Positions 41,868 to 51,026 of a DNA stretch of 64,000 bases are shown piece by piece (position 1 is the first letter of the stretch; each line of letters begins with the position of its first letter). The stretch lies in NCBI RefSeq assembly GCF_030252425.1, contig NZ_CP126994.1, forward strand, positions 62,001 through 126,000, read 5' to 3'. The notes under the pieces were generated by a model. The model ran no database searches and was not told where the DNA came from. It saw nothing but the letters and a program-made list of their open reading frames with translations. Made by a program: the position numbers and the translations under genes. Origin of the DNA: Acidisoma sp. PAMC 29798 (GTDB taxonomy: Bacteria; Pseudomonadota; Alphaproteobacteria; Acetobacterales; Acetobacteraceae).

Positions 41868-42350
41868 ATGCGGAATAGCACAGCGATACTCCTTGCCGGC
41901 TCCGCCGTTGCCGCTGCGGCGGTTGCAGGCGGTAGGTTCGGCCCCACCCCCGCGCATCCGAGAACGGCCGCCTGGTACGCGCGGCTTCGCAAGTCGCCGT
42001 TGACACCGCCGGGTCCTGTCTTCGCAGCAGCCTGGACGATCATCGACGGACTCCTCTGGTATGGGGGCTCGCGACTCCTGGTTCAACGCGCGTCGCCAAG
42101 TCGCAATGCAGCACTTGGCTTTTGGGGATTAAGCATCCTCGGCGTCGGCGGCTTCTCCTGGGTGCTCTTTGGCCGCAAACGGTTGGATGAGGCATTGGGC
42201 GTGACCGCAGGGATGATCGTCACGTCGGTTGGCCTTGTTGCCACAGCGGAGGCGGTTGACCGCAAAGCCGCGATTGCGAGCGCACCGCTTGCGGCTTGGG
42301 TGGTCTTTGCCTCGTTCCTTCAGGAAGAGGTGTGGAGACGAAACCGATAA
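41868..42350 (+). CDS. tspO: TspO/MBR family protein
   Basis: The protein is 160 residues with five predicted membrane helices. The signature AWYARLRKSPLTPPGPVFAA followed by AWTIIDGLLWYGG is that of TspO (W-Y-x-x-L-x-K-P-x-x-x-P-P-x-x-x-F). The family binds porphyrins and cholesterol-like ligands and can photodegrade or regulate tetrapyrroles; in Rhodobacter it tunes photopigment genes. Its pairing with a di-haem b561-like protein is notable. The C-terminal W of the usual L-P-x-x-x-W block is shifted, but the length is normal. Confidence 0.85.
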   Translation: MRNSTAILLAGSAVAAAAVAGGRFGPTPAHPRTAAWYARLRKSPLTPPGPVFAAAWTIIDGLLWYGGSRLLVQRASPSRNAALGFWGLSILGVGGFSWVLFGRKRLDEALGVTAGMIVTSVGLVATAEAVDRKAAIASAPLAAWVVFASFLQEEVWRRNR

Positions 42351-42414
42351 TATGCCGCGCAAGCATGTGGATGAAACGGCATCGCGTGCAAATGGGTAGA
42401 CAGGAATGGGGACA

Positions 42415-43449
42415 TTATCGTTCCATTCCCACTTGCCGCGTACTGTTACGAACGATGAGGGTTGTGGGCAACGAAACGTGGCGCACGGGCCCATGAGGAT
42501 CGCGCAGGCGTTCCTCCAGAAGCTGCATCGCGACCTGGCCCATCTCGTAGCGCGGCTGGCCGATCGTCGTCAGCGGCGGGTCATAGAAGCCTGCGACCTC
42601 GATGTCGTCGAAGCCGATGATCGAAACGTCTTGGGGTACGCGAAGGCCGGCCGCTCGTAGGCCGGCAATCGCGCCGACGGCCATTTCATCATTCGTCACG
42701 AAAATGGCTGTTGGCATCGGGAACTTTCGAGGATCGGAAATCATCAAATCGATCGCCTCACGGCCGCCATCCATCGTGAATTTGGTATGGACGAGCATGG
42801 GCCTTACGCCCGCTGACATCATCTCCTCCTCGTATCCCGCCAGACGTTCCTCTGTCGTGTAGTCGTGGTAGGACATGACGCTTGGGCCAGTGATATGGGC
42901 AATCCGGCGATGGCCGAGATCCAGAAGATGGCGTGTCGCGATCCGAGACGCGTCGCGATTATCGACGCTCACGGTCGATAGTTCGACACCCTCGATGAGT
43001 TCCGAGGCGATGACGATCGGCATCGGCTGGCTGCCGTTGTAACGCGGAAATTCAGGCAGTTGCCCGTTTAACAGGATTATCCCGTCCGCACGGCGCCCGT
43101 CCAGCTTGTGCCGAAAATCCGCCAGCCGCGTATTCGCTGGGCCGGCGTCCCCGATGAGGAGCGAGAGACCGCTGAGGCGGGCCTGATCGTCGATCCCCTT
43201 CAGCAGCTTGGAGTAGAAGGGGTTGCCGATGTCGGGCACCAGAACCAGCACCATGCCGGTATCGCTGCGCCGCAGGCTGCGGGCGGCCATGTTCCGCGTG
43301 TAGTCCAGCGCCTCGATGGCACTCATGACGCGCGCACGAACATCGGTGGAGACCCGCTCCGGCGTGGACAGAACGCGGCTCACCGTCGCTGTGGAAACGC
43401 CAGCCTTTTCCGCGACCTCCTTCATCCGAGGGGCCGTCTTGCTTGTCAT
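42415..43449 (-). CDS. LacI family transcriptional regulator
   Basis: The 344-residue protein has an N-terminal HTH (RMKEVAEKAGVSTATVSRVL) with hinge NMAARSLRRSDTGMVLVLVP. A periplasmic-binding-protein-like effector domain follows, containing IVIASELIEGVELSTVSVDN, RDASRIATRHLLDLGHRRIA and DVSIIGFDDIEVAGFYDPPL. ATG 43449 has GAGGG upstream; 43461 adds four residues. It is divergent from the sugar importer operon. The 16-bp palindrome between them is its probable operator. Confidence 0.92.
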   Translation of the reverse strand: MTSKTAPRMKEVAEKAGVSTATVSRVLSTPERVSTDVRARVMSAIEALDYTRNMAARSLRRSDTGMVLVLVPDIGNPFYSKLLKGIDDQARLSGLSLLIGDAGPANTRLADFRHKLDGRRADGIILLNGQLPEFPRYNGSQPMPIVIASELIEGVELSTVSVDNRDASRIATRHLLDLGHRRIAHITGPSVMSYHDYTTEERLAGYEEEMMSAGVRPMLVHTKFTMDGGREAIDLMISDPRKFPMPTAIFVTNDEMAVGAIAGLRAAGLRVPQDVSIIGFDDIEVAGFYDPPLTTIGQPRYEMGQVAMQLLEERLRDPHGPVRHVSLPTTLIVRNSTRQVGMER

Positions 43450-43514
43450 CTCTTCCCTCACTCCGATGGGCCTTCACGGCCCATGTCATACGCCCGTCAT
43501 GAAAGGCTTGACGA

Positions 43515-43530
43515 ATGTAATCGATTACAT
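43515..43530. promoter_or_regulatory. LacI-type operator palindrome
   Basis: ATGTAATCGATTACAT is a perfect 16-bp palindrome with the central CG typical of LacI/PurR-family sites. It lies 66 bp from the regulator start and 84 bp from the sugar-binding-protein start, in the only gap between these divergent genes. Confidence 0.85.
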
Positions 43531-43613
43531 AGTATGTCCGCCATGCAGTGGGAGCAACCCACGCGCGCTTTCGCCTGCCTCCGATGAACGTCAACTGGAA
43601 TGGGAACCTGTCT

Positions 43614-44885
43614 ATGCGTCATGTTCGCTGCGCCCTCATGGGCGCCACCTTCCTGCTCGGTCTTGCGGCTTTACCGATCGGACCTGCCACAACCGCCCAT
43701 GCCGCGGCGCCGATCAAGATCGAGGTGATGGATTGGTTCACTTCCAGCAGCGAAACCGCCGCCCTGCGGGAGTTGGTCGCGAAGGTCAACGCGGCGGGCG
43801 GTGACTGGCAGAACGTGACGATCGCGGGCTTCGACCAAGGCGTGGCCGCAGCACAATCGGCTGCCGCGGGCGGAAACCCGCCAACCGCGCTGCAATTCAA
43901 CGGCGGCAAGCAATTTGACGATCTGGCTGAGCGTGGGCTTTTGAACACCATCGATGGCGTCGCCGCCGAGCAGGACTGGACGAAAGTCCTGCCGCCGGCA
44001 CTCGGCGCCTCGATCTCCCGCGACGGCCATTACTACGGTGTGCCGATCGACGATCATGGCGAGACCTGGATGTATACCTCCTCGGCCGCTTTCAAAAAGG
44101 CGGGCGTCGCGGTCCCGACGACCTGGGACGCGTTCTTTCCCGCGATGGACAAGCTCAAGGCCGCTGGCATCACCCCCATTGCCTGGGGTGGCCAAGATTG
44201 GCAGGAGTTCGGCGCCTTCTACACGGTGCTGCTGAGCAAAGAAGGGCCGGATCTCTATAACGCCGTCTTCCGTGACAAGAAGATCGATGCCGTGAACAGC
44301 GCCGCCTTCAAGGATGCTGTCGATACCTTCGGCAAGATGCGCGCTTATGTTGATGCCGGCTCGCCCAATCGGAATTGGAACGATGCCACTGCCATGCTCA
44401 TCAAGGGCACCGGCGGCGTGCAGTTCATGGGCGATTTCGCCAAGGGCGAGTTCACGGTCGCCCATATGAAGGAAGGGCAGGATTACGGCTGCTATCTCGG
44501 CCTCGGCGCCAACGACCATTACTTCATGATGAGCACAGACGTTCTCATCATGCCCAAGGGCAAGGGCGCCGACCGTATCGCCGCGCAGGACTTGCTGGCG
44601 AAGGTCGCTATGTCGAAGGACGCACAACTCGCCTTCAACAATGCCAAGGGTGGCGTGCCCGCACGCCTCGACATCGACTCCACGAAGCTCGATCCCTGCG
44701 CCCGCAAGGGTTATGAGGCACTGAAGGTGCCGGGCAATCAGCTTGCGGGGCCGGAGATGGTGCTGTCTGCGGATCTCATGGGATCGCTTACTGATGTCGT
44801 GACGCGCTTCTGGTCTTCCCCGACCATGACCTCGGACCAATTCATCGAGAAGTTTGCAGCGGCCATCAAGGACGCGGATGACTAA
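43614..44885 (+). CDS. Sugar ABC transporter substrate-binding protein (CUT1 family)
   Basis: The protein is 423 residues with a signal peptide (MRHVRCALMGATFLLGLAAL, cleavage near TTAHA). CUT1 blocks include GGNPPTALQFNGGKQFDDLA, VPIDDHGETWMYTSSAAFKK and FTVAHMKEGQDYGCYLGLGA. In-frame ATGs at 43548 and 43584 exist upstream; 43614 gives a proper signal peptide and GGGAA at the ribosome site. The ligand is probably a mono- or disaccharide. It heads a seven-gene operon. Confidence 0.9.
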   Translation: MRHVRCALMGATFLLGLAALPIGPATTAHAAAPIKIEVMDWFTSSSETAALRELVAKVNAAGGDWQNVTIAGFDQGVAAAQSAAAGGNPPTALQFNGGKQFDDLAERGLLNTIDGVAAEQDWTKVLPPALGASISRDGHYYGVPIDDHGETWMYTSSAAFKKAGVAVPTTWDAFFPAMDKLKAAGITPIAWGGQDWQEFGAFYTVLLSKEGPDLYNAVFRDKKIDAVNSAAFKDAVDTFGKMRAYVDAGSPNRNWNDATAMLIKGTGGVQFMGDFAKGEFTVAHMKEGQDYGCYLGLGANDHYFMMSTDVLIMPKGKGADRIAAQDLLAKVAMSKDAQLAFNNAKGGVPARLDIDSTKLDPCARKGYEALKVPGNQLAGPEMVLSADLMGSLTDVVTRFWSSPTMTSDQFIEKFAAAIKDADD

Positions 44886-44903
44886 CGGAAGGCGGCTGCG
44901 GGC

Positions 44904-45854
44904 ATGAGCGCGACACAGCCAGTGAGCGACGTCTTGGCGGGGCCGGGCGGCACGACCCCCGTGTCGCGTCCGCGTCGCGGGCGGCGCATCGCCTGGATGC
45001 CGCATGTCGCGCTGACTCCGAGCTGGATCATCGCCATCGTCGCCTATCTCGGCACGATGGCGGCGACGGTCGAACTGTCCTTCACCCGCTCGAAGTTGTT
45101 GCCGGTTTTCGAATTCGTTGGCTGGCATCAGTATGTCCGCCTGTTCCGATCCGATGTCTGGCTAATTTCGGTCGGCAATCTACTGTTATTTGGTGTGCTC
45201 TACGTCGTCGGCTGTCTGGTCATCGGCAGTGTCCTCGCTATTCTGCTCGACCGACGCATGCGAGGGGAGGGGTTGCTGCGCACCATCTTTCTCTATCCCT
45301 ATGCCCTGTCCTTCATCGTCACCGGTATCGTCTGGCGTTGGATATTGGACCCCACACTCGGCATCGGTCGCAGCTTCGCTGCCATGGGGCTGCCCGGCCT
45401 TGCGATCAACTGGCTGGGCAGTGAACAGCTGGCGATCTATGCCGTCGTCGTCTCAGGGATATGGCAATCGGCCGGCCTGGTCATGGCGCTCATGCTGGCC
45501 GGGCTGCGCGGCGTGGACGGAGAAATCTGGAAGGCCGCGCGGGTCGATGGCATTCCCGTGTGGCGGACCTATGTCTCCATCATCATTCCTCAGACCTGGC
45601 CGATGGTCATCACGTCCATCGTGCTGCTCGCCATGTCGGTCGTGAAATCTTATGATCTTATCGTGGCTTTGACGAATGGCGGCCCCGGCGTCTCGACCGA
45701 CGTGCCGGCGAAGTTCATCATTGATTACCTGTTCGTGCGGACCAATGTGGCCCTCGCCATGGCGGCGTCCACCGTCATGCTGGTGGTCGTGGTCGTCGTG
45801 CTGATGCCTTGGATTTATTTCCAATACATGCGCAAACCCGGCGGTGGCCGATGA
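44904..45854 (+). CDS. Sugar ABC transporter permease (MalF/UgpA type)
   Basis: The protein is 316 residues with six membrane segments. It carries the MalF-type EAA loop (WKAARVDGIPVWRTYVSIII) and the characteristic GGPGVSTDVPAKFIIDYLFV near the C-terminus. It starts 18 bp after the SBP gene; its stop overlaps the next ATG. Confidence 0.93.
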   Translation: MSATQPVSDVLAGPGGTTPVSRPRRGRRIAWMPHVALTPSWIIAIVAYLGTMAATVELSFTRSKLLPVFEFVGWHQYVRLFRSDVWLISVGNLLLFGVLYVVGCLVIGSVLAILLDRRMRGEGLLRTIFLYPYALSFIVTGIVWRWILDPTLGIGRSFAAMGLPGLAINWLGSEQLAIYAVVVSGIWQSAGLVMALMLAGLRGVDGEIWKAARVDGIPVWRTYVSIIIPQTWPMVITSIVLLAMSVVKSYDLIVALTNGGPGVSTDVPAKFIIDYLFVRTNVALAMAASTVMLVVVVVVLMPWIYFQYMRKPGGGR

Positions 45855-46747
45855 GCGCCGTGGTCGGCGTACCCACGGCGCGCGGGCCGAAGCCGACACG
45901 CCTGGGTCCGGCCCGGATCGGACTTTATGCCTTTGCCATCGTCTCAGCGGCGTTCTTCCTCATGCCGCTCTATGTGATGATCGTAACCTCTTTCAAAACG
46001 ATGCCCGAGATTAGCAACGGTGCCATTTTCGCCTTACCCAGGCATCCCACGATCGCGCCCTGGATACAGGCCTGGTCGAAGGCCTGTATCGGCATGGATT
46101 GCCGAGGAATCAGCCCGGGCTTTTGGAATTCGGTCCAGATCACCATCCCCAGCACGATCCTGTCGGTGCTCTTGGGTGCGTTAAACGGCTATGCCTTGTC
46201 CTTCTGGCGGGTACGCGGCAGCGAGGCGCTGTTCGCCATCCTGCTGATCGGTGCCTTCCTGCCGTTCCAGGTCTTCCTCTATCCCTTGCTGCGTATTTCC
46301 AACGTGCTGGGACTCTACGGCACGCTGCCTTGCGTCATCCTCGTGCATATCATCTTCGGCCTACCGGTGATGACGCTGATGTTCCGCAACTACTACGCCG
46401 GTCTGCCGATGGAACTGTTCAAGGCGGCGCGTGTCGATGGCGCCGGGTTCTGGCGAATCCTGATCGAAATCCTGTTGCCCATGTCAGGGCCGATCGGCAT
46501 CGTCGCTGTCATTCTGCAGGTCACGGGCATTTGGAACGACTTCTTGTTCGGTCTTATCTTCGCCGGTAACGATCATCAGCCGATGACGGTCGCGCTGAAC
46601 ACGCTTGTCAGTTCTACCTTCGGCGACAAGCCCTACAACATTTTCATGGCGGCCACTCTGCTGAGCGGCGCGGTGCCGCTGATCACCTATTTCGTGTCGG
46701 GGCGCTGGTTCGTGCGCGGCATCGCGGCAGGAGCCGTCAAAGGATGA
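45851..46747 (+). CDS. Sugar ABC transporter permease (MalG/UgpE type)
   Basis: The protein is 298 residues with six membrane segments. The start LYVMIVTSFKTMPEISNGAI and the EAA loop ELFKAARVDGAGFWRILIEI are typical of MalG-type permeases. ATG 45851 overlaps the previous stop; an upstream in-frame ATG at 45809 is inside the first permease and unlikely. Confidence 0.93.
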   Translation: MSAVVGVPTARGPKPTRLGPARIGLYAFAIVSAAFFLMPLYVMIVTSFKTMPEISNGAIFALPRHPTIAPWIQAWSKACIGMDCRGISPGFWNSVQITIPSTILSVLLGALNGYALSFWRVRGSEALFAILLIGAFLPFQVFLYPLLRISNVLGLYGTLPCVILVHIIFGLPVMTLMFRNYYAGLPMELFKAARVDGAGFWRILIEILLPMSGPIGIVAVILQVTGIWNDFLFGLIFAGNDHQPMTVALNTLVSSTFGDKPYNIFMAATLLSGAVPLITYFVSGRWFVRGIAAGAVKG

Positions 46748-47853
46748 CCGACATCGAACCCTCACGAACCAGCGTGTCCGTGCGCGACCTGACCGTATCG
46801 TACGGCCGGCTCACCATCCTTGATCGCTTGAACATCGATGTCGGCCGTGGCGAGTTCCTGGTGCTGCTCGGGTCCTCCGGCTGCGGAAAATCCACCCTCC
46901 TCAATGCCATCGCCGGGCTGATGGACATTACCGACGGAGAGGTTTGGATTTCGGGCAAGAACGTGACCTGGGCCGAACCCAAGGATCGCGGCATCGGCAT
47001 GGTGTTCCAGTCCTACGCACTCTATCCGCGCATGACCGTGGCGCAGAATATCGGCTTCGGTCTGCGCGTCGCGGGCATGCCGCGTGCTGAGGTCAAGCAA
47101 CGCGTGGCTGAGACGGCGCGCACCCTGCAGATCGAGCATCTGCTGGATCGGCGCCCGGCGGATCTTTCGGGTGGCCAGCGCCAGCGCGTGGCGATCGGTC
47201 GCGCCCTGGTGCGCAAGGTTGATGTCTTCCTATTCGACGAACCGCTGTCCAATCTCGACGCGCAGCTGCGCTCCGAACTACGTGTCGAGATCAAGCAACT
47301 GCACCAGACGCTCGGAAATACCATGATCTACGTCACCCACGATCAGGTCGAGGCGATGGTGCTGGCGGATCGCGTGGCCGTCATGAAAAGCGGCACGATC
47401 CAGCAACTCGCCAGCCCGTCTGAAATCTATCAGCGTCCCGCCAATCGATTCGTTGCCGGCTTCCTCGGCTCGCCCGCCATGAACTTCTTCGAAGGCCAGG
47501 TTGTCCTCGCGGCCGACATGCCGATGCTCGACCTTGGGGAGATCCGGCTGCCGCTGCCCGTGGAAGCCATGGCGCAGCCACCGACCGCCGGTCAGCCCAT
47601 CACCCTGGGGTTGCGGCCGGAGCAGATGCGCATCGTTTCCGATCCCACAATCGCGCGGCATGCGGTGCCGGCGGAGGTTCTGGTGCTGGAGCCGATCGGT
47701 TCCGAAACCATCGTCTGGGCGCGGTGCGCAGGCCGGCGGATTTCCGTGCGCGCGGAGGCGGATGCGGGTTTCGCGGCCGGCACCCCCCTGATGCTGGACT
47801 TCGATCTTGCCCGCGCGTCTTTTTTCGACACGAAGAGCGGCGACCGGCTTTAG
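46744..47853 (+). CDS. Sugar ABC transporter ATP-binding protein (MalK/UgpC type)
   Basis: The 369-residue protein has Walker A GSSGCGKST, signature [16 protein letters not shown], Walker B DVFLFDEPLSNLDA and switch IYVTHDQVEAMVLADR. A C-terminal OB-like regulatory domain follows from about residue 245 (ITLGLRPEQMRIVS). It energises the CUT1 importer. Coupled start (ATGA) with the permease. Confidence 0.94.
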   Translation: MTDIEPSRTSVSVRDLTVSYGRLTILDRLNIDVGRGEFLVLLGSSGCGKSTLLNAIAGLMDITDGEVWISGKNVTWAEPKDRGIGMVFQSYALYPRMTVAQNIGFGLRVAGMPRAEVKQRVAETARTLQIEHLLDRRPADLSGGQRQRVAIGRALVRKVDVFLFDEPLSNLDAQLRSELRVEIKQLHQTLGNTMIYVTHDQVEAMVLADRVAVMKSGTIQQLASPSEIYQRPANRFVAGFLGSPAMNFFEGQVVLAADMPMLDLGEIRLPLPVEAMAQPPTAGQPITLGLRPEQMRIVSDPTIARHAVPAEVLVLEPIGSETIVWARCAGRRISVRAEADAGFAAGTPLMLDFDLARASFFDTKSGDRL

Positions 47854-47879
47854 GCCGTCGCACTCGCAATCGGATATCA

Positions 47880-48644
47880 ATGATGGCATGTGCGCCCAAG
47901 CTTTCGCTCCAGCTTTATTCCGCGCGTCTTGCGGGATCGTTGGAGGCGCAATTGACGTCGGTGACAGAGGCCGTCTTCACCCACGTCGAGCCTTACCAGG
48001 GTCTCTATGAAAATGACCGGCTCCCTCCCCTTCTGGCGGCGCATGGGCTATCGGCCGCCAGTGGCCATTTCGACCTAGCCGTCCTCGAAGCGGAGCCGGA
48101 GCGCGTTATCGCCATCGGCCGCACTCTTGGTATGAGCCTGATCGTCGCGCCGTGGTTGGAGCCGGAGGAACGGCCGACCGACACCGCCGGCTGGCGGGCG
48201 CTGGGCCGTCGGCTGACCGCCGTCGGCGATCGGCTGCGCGGCGAAGGCTTCGACTTCGCGTGGCACAATCATGACTTCGAGTTTCAGTCCCTTGCAGACG
48301 GCGCCCTGCCGATCGAGATTCTCGCCGAGGACGCGGCGCTGAATTTCGAGCTCGACCTCGCCTGGATCGCCCGCGCGGAGGCCGATCCGGTGCTGTGGCT
48401 GGACCGCCTGTCCGGTCGCGTTGCTGCCTTCCACGTCAAGGACATCGCGCCAGCGGGCGAGAACCTGGAGGAGGAGGGGTGGGCCGATGTCGGTGCCGGC
48501 ATCCTGCCCTGGGCCACGCTTTGGACGCAGGCCATCGCGGCGGGCGCCAGGCTTGCGATCGCCGAGCATGATCTTCCATCGGATTTCGCCCGTTTCGCCC
48601 GCCGCAGTGCGGCCGCGATGCGATCCTTCAGCGATCAGGAGTAG
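47880..48644 (+). CDS. Sugar phosphate isomerase/epimerase-like TIM-barrel protein
   Basis: The 254-residue protein belongs to the AP-endonuclease-2/xylose-isomerase-like TIM barrel. It shows FAWHNHDFEFQ, ALNFELDLAWIARAEADP, RVAAFHVKDIAPAG and LAIAEHDLPSDF, which give the His, Asp and Glu metal ligands. Two adjacent ATGs (47880 and 47883) are possible. The family isomerises or epimerises keto-sugars or inosose derivatives. The gene starts 26 bp after the ATPase gene and is part of the sugar operon. Confidence 0.87.
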   Translation: MMACAPKLSLQLYSARLAGSLEAQLTSVTEAVFTHVEPYQGLYENDRLPPLLAAHGLSAASGHFDLAVLEAEPERVIAIGRTLGMSLIVAPWLEPEERPTDTAGWRALGRRLTAVGDRLRGEGFDFAWHNHDFEFQSLADGALPIEILAEDAALNFELDLAWIARAEADPVLWLDRLSGRVAAFHVKDIAPAGENLEEEGWADVGAGILPWATLWTQAIAAGARLAIAEHDLPSDFARFARRSAAAMRSFSDQE

Positions 48645-48653
48645 AGACCGATC

Positions 48654-49802
48654 ATGGCAATCCCTTCGGTGGCGCCGCTGCGCGTCGGTCTGGTCGGCTG
48701 CGGCAATATCTCCGACATCTATTTTCAAAATGCGGCCCTGTATCCGGGCTATGAGATCGTCGGCTGTGCCGACCTTTATCCGGCAGCGGCCAAGGCCAAG
48801 GCCGCCCTTTACGGCATCCCGGCCTGGACGCCGCAGGAGATGCTGCGGCGGGACGATGTGGACGCCATCCTCAACCTGACCGTGCCGGCGGCCCATGCCG
48901 AGGTATCGCTCGCGGCCATCGCGGCCGGCAAGCACGTCTATTCCGAAAAGCCACTCGCCACCTCCATGGCGGACGCACAGGCCGTGGTGGATGCCGCGAA
49001 AGCGCGCGGCGTGCACGTGGGCGTGGCACCCGACACCTTCCTCGGCGCCGGCATTCAGACCGCGCGCCACTTCATCGAAAGCGGGATCACGGGCCGGATC
49101 ACCAGTGGCGTGGCGGCGTTCATGTCCAACGGCATGGAGCATTGGCACCCCAACCCCGCCTTTTTCTTCCGGCCCGGTGCGGGCCCGGCATTGGACATGG
49201 GGCCCTATTACGTGACCGCCTTGCTCAATTTGCTCGGCCCTGTCAGGCGCGTGCAGGCGACGGGCGTCATTGCCCGCCCTGAGCGGCTGGTGACGGCGCC
49301 AGGACCGCAGCAGGGCCAAAGGATCAAGGTGGAGACCTTCACCACCCTCAACGCCCTCCTCAGCTTCCAGTCGGGGGCCGAGATCGCGGTCCTGACCAGT
49401 TGGGACGTGCGCAACCACGGCCTGCTGCCCATCGAGTTGCATGGCATGGAAGCCTCGATGCGCGTGCCAGACCCGGATTACTTCGGCGGCCCGATTGAAC
49501 TCGCGACGGATGCCACCGGATGGTCCAGCCACGCGCTGAACGACAAGATCTTCGGCCGCATCAACGAGACGACGGAGGGACCGCGCGCCAATTATCGCGG
49601 CCTCGGTCTCGCAGACATGGCGGCAGGCATTCGCACGGGGCGGCCGCATCGAGCGTCCGGCGATCTCGGCCTCCACGCCCTGGCCGTCATGCTCGGGATG
49701 GTGGAGGCGGCGTTGGAACAGCGGGCGGTCGAGATCACTGTGCCGATGAGCCAGCCGGCCGCACTGACCGAGGCCGAAGCTGCGACATTGATCCATCTGT
49801 GA
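48654..49802 (+). CDS. Gfo/Idh/MocA family NAD(P)-dependent oxidoreductase
   Basis: The protein is 382 residues. The N-terminal Rossmann fold is GLVGCGNISDIYFQN, with the E-K-P motif in VYSEKPLATSMADAQAVVDA, and a C-terminal alpha/beta domain contains GPALDMGPYYVTALLNLLGP. Such enzymes oxidise a hydroxyl of sugars or inositols, often at C3. AGGAG precedes the ATG. With the two flanking TIM-barrel proteins it suggests oxidation to a keto-sugar followed by isomerisation or cleavage. Confidence 0.92.
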   Translation: MAIPSVAPLRVGLVGCGNISDIYFQNAALYPGYEIVGCADLYPAAAKAKAALYGIPAWTPQEMLRRDDVDAILNLTVPAAHAEVSLAAIAAGKHVYSEKPLATSMADAQAVVDAAKARGVHVGVAPDTFLGAGIQTARHFIESGITGRITSGVAAFMSNGMEHWHPNPAFFFRPGAGPALDMGPYYVTALLNLLGPVRRVQATGVIARPERLVTAPGPQQGQRIKVETFTTLNALLSFQSGAEIAVLTSWDVRNHGLLPIELHGMEASMRVPDPDYFGGPIELATDATGWSSHALNDKIFGRINETTEGPRANYRGLGLADMAAGIRTGRPHRASGDLGLHALAVMLGMVEAALEQRAVEITVPMSQPAALTEAEAATLIHL

Positions 49803-49818
49803 CGTGGGACAAGGCCCG

Positions 49819-50727
49819 ATGATCGATCCGCTGCGCGATATCCGGATCGGCACGATGGTCGAGGTCTCCACGCCGTCTCAAGACCCGGTCTCCTACACGC
49901 GCCAGATCCTGCCGCATGGGTTTGAAAGCATCCAACTGACCTTCTGGCAGAGCTTGGGCGGGCGGGATCTGGTGCGCCTGGCCGGGGAGCTGCGCGAGGT
50001 TCTGGCCGAACGGGACATTCCGATCAGTGCCGTGGGCATCTACGGCAATCCGCTGGAGGGCAGCGCCCTCAACCGGGAGACGCTGGCCGGATTCGAGGCC
50101 TTGATCGACCACGCGCATCTGTTCGGAACGAACCTCGTGACGGGTTTTACCGGCCGCGTTCTGGGCCAGCCGATTCCGGCCAGCCTGCCGCGGTTCAAGG
50201 AGGTCTTTGGCCCGCTCGCCAAACGGGCCGCCGACCGCGGCCTTCGCATCGCCTTCGAGAATTGCGCCATGGAGGGCACCTGGCAGAGCGGGGATTTCAA
50301 CATCGCCCATACCCCAGACGCCTGGGAGATGATGTTCGATGCCCTGCCGGATGAGAATCTGGGCCTGGAATGGGAACCGTGCCACCAGATGCTGATGTTG
50401 ATCGATCCGGTGCCGCAGCTGCGCCGTTGGATCCCGAAGATATTTCATGTCCATGGCAAGGACGCGACGATCCGCTGGGATGTGGTGCGTCGGAACGGGG
50501 TCTTCGGCAAGGAGCCCTTTGCGTTTCACCGAACGCCTGGCTTCGGGGATAGCAATTGGACCGGCATCATCAGCGACCTGCGGCAGGGCGGCTACAAGGG
50601 CCATCTCACGATCGAAGGGTGGCACGACCCTGTTTATCGTGGCGCGTTAGAAATGACGGGCCAGGTTCATGCCCTCAACCACCTTCGGGCGAGCCGGGGC
50701 GGCCTGCATATCCCGAATCCGACCTAA
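49819..50727 (+). CDS. Sugar phosphate isomerase/epimerase-like TIM-barrel protein
   Basis: The 302-residue protein is a second xylose-isomerase-like TIM barrel. It shows RIAFENCAMEGTWQ, LGLEWEPCHQMLM, KIFHVHGKDATI and HLTIEGWHDPVYRGAL, giving Glu/Asp/His metal ligands. ATG 49819 is preferred (AAGG close upstream); GTG 49804 would add five residues. It ends the sugar operon. It is only distantly like the 47880 protein, so the two probably act on different intermediates. Confidence 0.87.
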   Translation: MIDPLRDIRIGTMVEVSTPSQDPVSYTRQILPHGFESIQLTFWQSLGGRDLVRLAGELREVLAERDIPISAVGIYGNPLEGSALNRETLAGFEALIDHAHLFGTNLVTGFTGRVLGQPIPASLPRFKEVFGPLAKRAADRGLRIAFENCAMEGTWQSGDFNIAHTPDAWEMMFDALPDENLGLEWEPCHQMLMLIDPVPQLRRWIPKIFHVHGKDATIRWDVVRRNGVFGKEPFAFHRTPGFGDSNWTGIISDLRQGGYKGHLTIEGWHDPVYRGALEMTGQVHALNHLRASRGGLHIPNPT

Positions 50728-50794
50728 GACGGCAATCCGCCGCCGCCTTCCCCGGCGCTACCGGACCAGACGCGAGGAGAACCACGCGGAGAGC

Positions 50795-51026
50795 GTGCGG
50801 GCCAATGACTTCCTCAAGCGGCACGGAGGCGATCAGCAGGCCGATCACGAGGCCATGTATCTGCGGGTCAATCGTTGGCACGAGGTCTGCGCCCAGATTG
50901 CCGAGCTTCCAGCGCGCACTCCTGAAGGCAGCGAGGCAAGGCAGCGGTGCTGGCCGACGTCATCGCACTGGAAAGCGGTTGGTCGCTTCGCTGTGCAGCG
51001 ACCTCCTGGGGAGGCATATGGGATGA
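50795..51026 (+). pseudogene. Frameshifted small hypothetical gene
   Basis: Continuous similarity to one small protein type appears in three consecutive frames. The first reads ANDFLKRHGGDQQADHEAMY ending WHEVCAQIAELPARTPEGSE. Then, one frame over, AKAAVLADVIALESG. Then, one frame over again, LVASLCSDLLGRHMG and a TGA at 51024-51026 that overlaps the next ATG. The phrase L-P-A-R-T-x-E-G-x-x-A-K-A-A-V followed by S-L-x-x-D-L-L is, from memory, a pattern in alphaproteobacterial small proteins of unknown function. Two frameshifts near 50935 and 50985 would explain it. Sequencing error is an alternative. Confidence 0.55.

Noticed and set aside
42403-42431. Hairpin GGAATGG...CCATTCC at the 3' end of lacI
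   Set aside because: Arms are only 7 bp, the loop is long, it overlaps coding sequence and lacks a T-tract on either strand.
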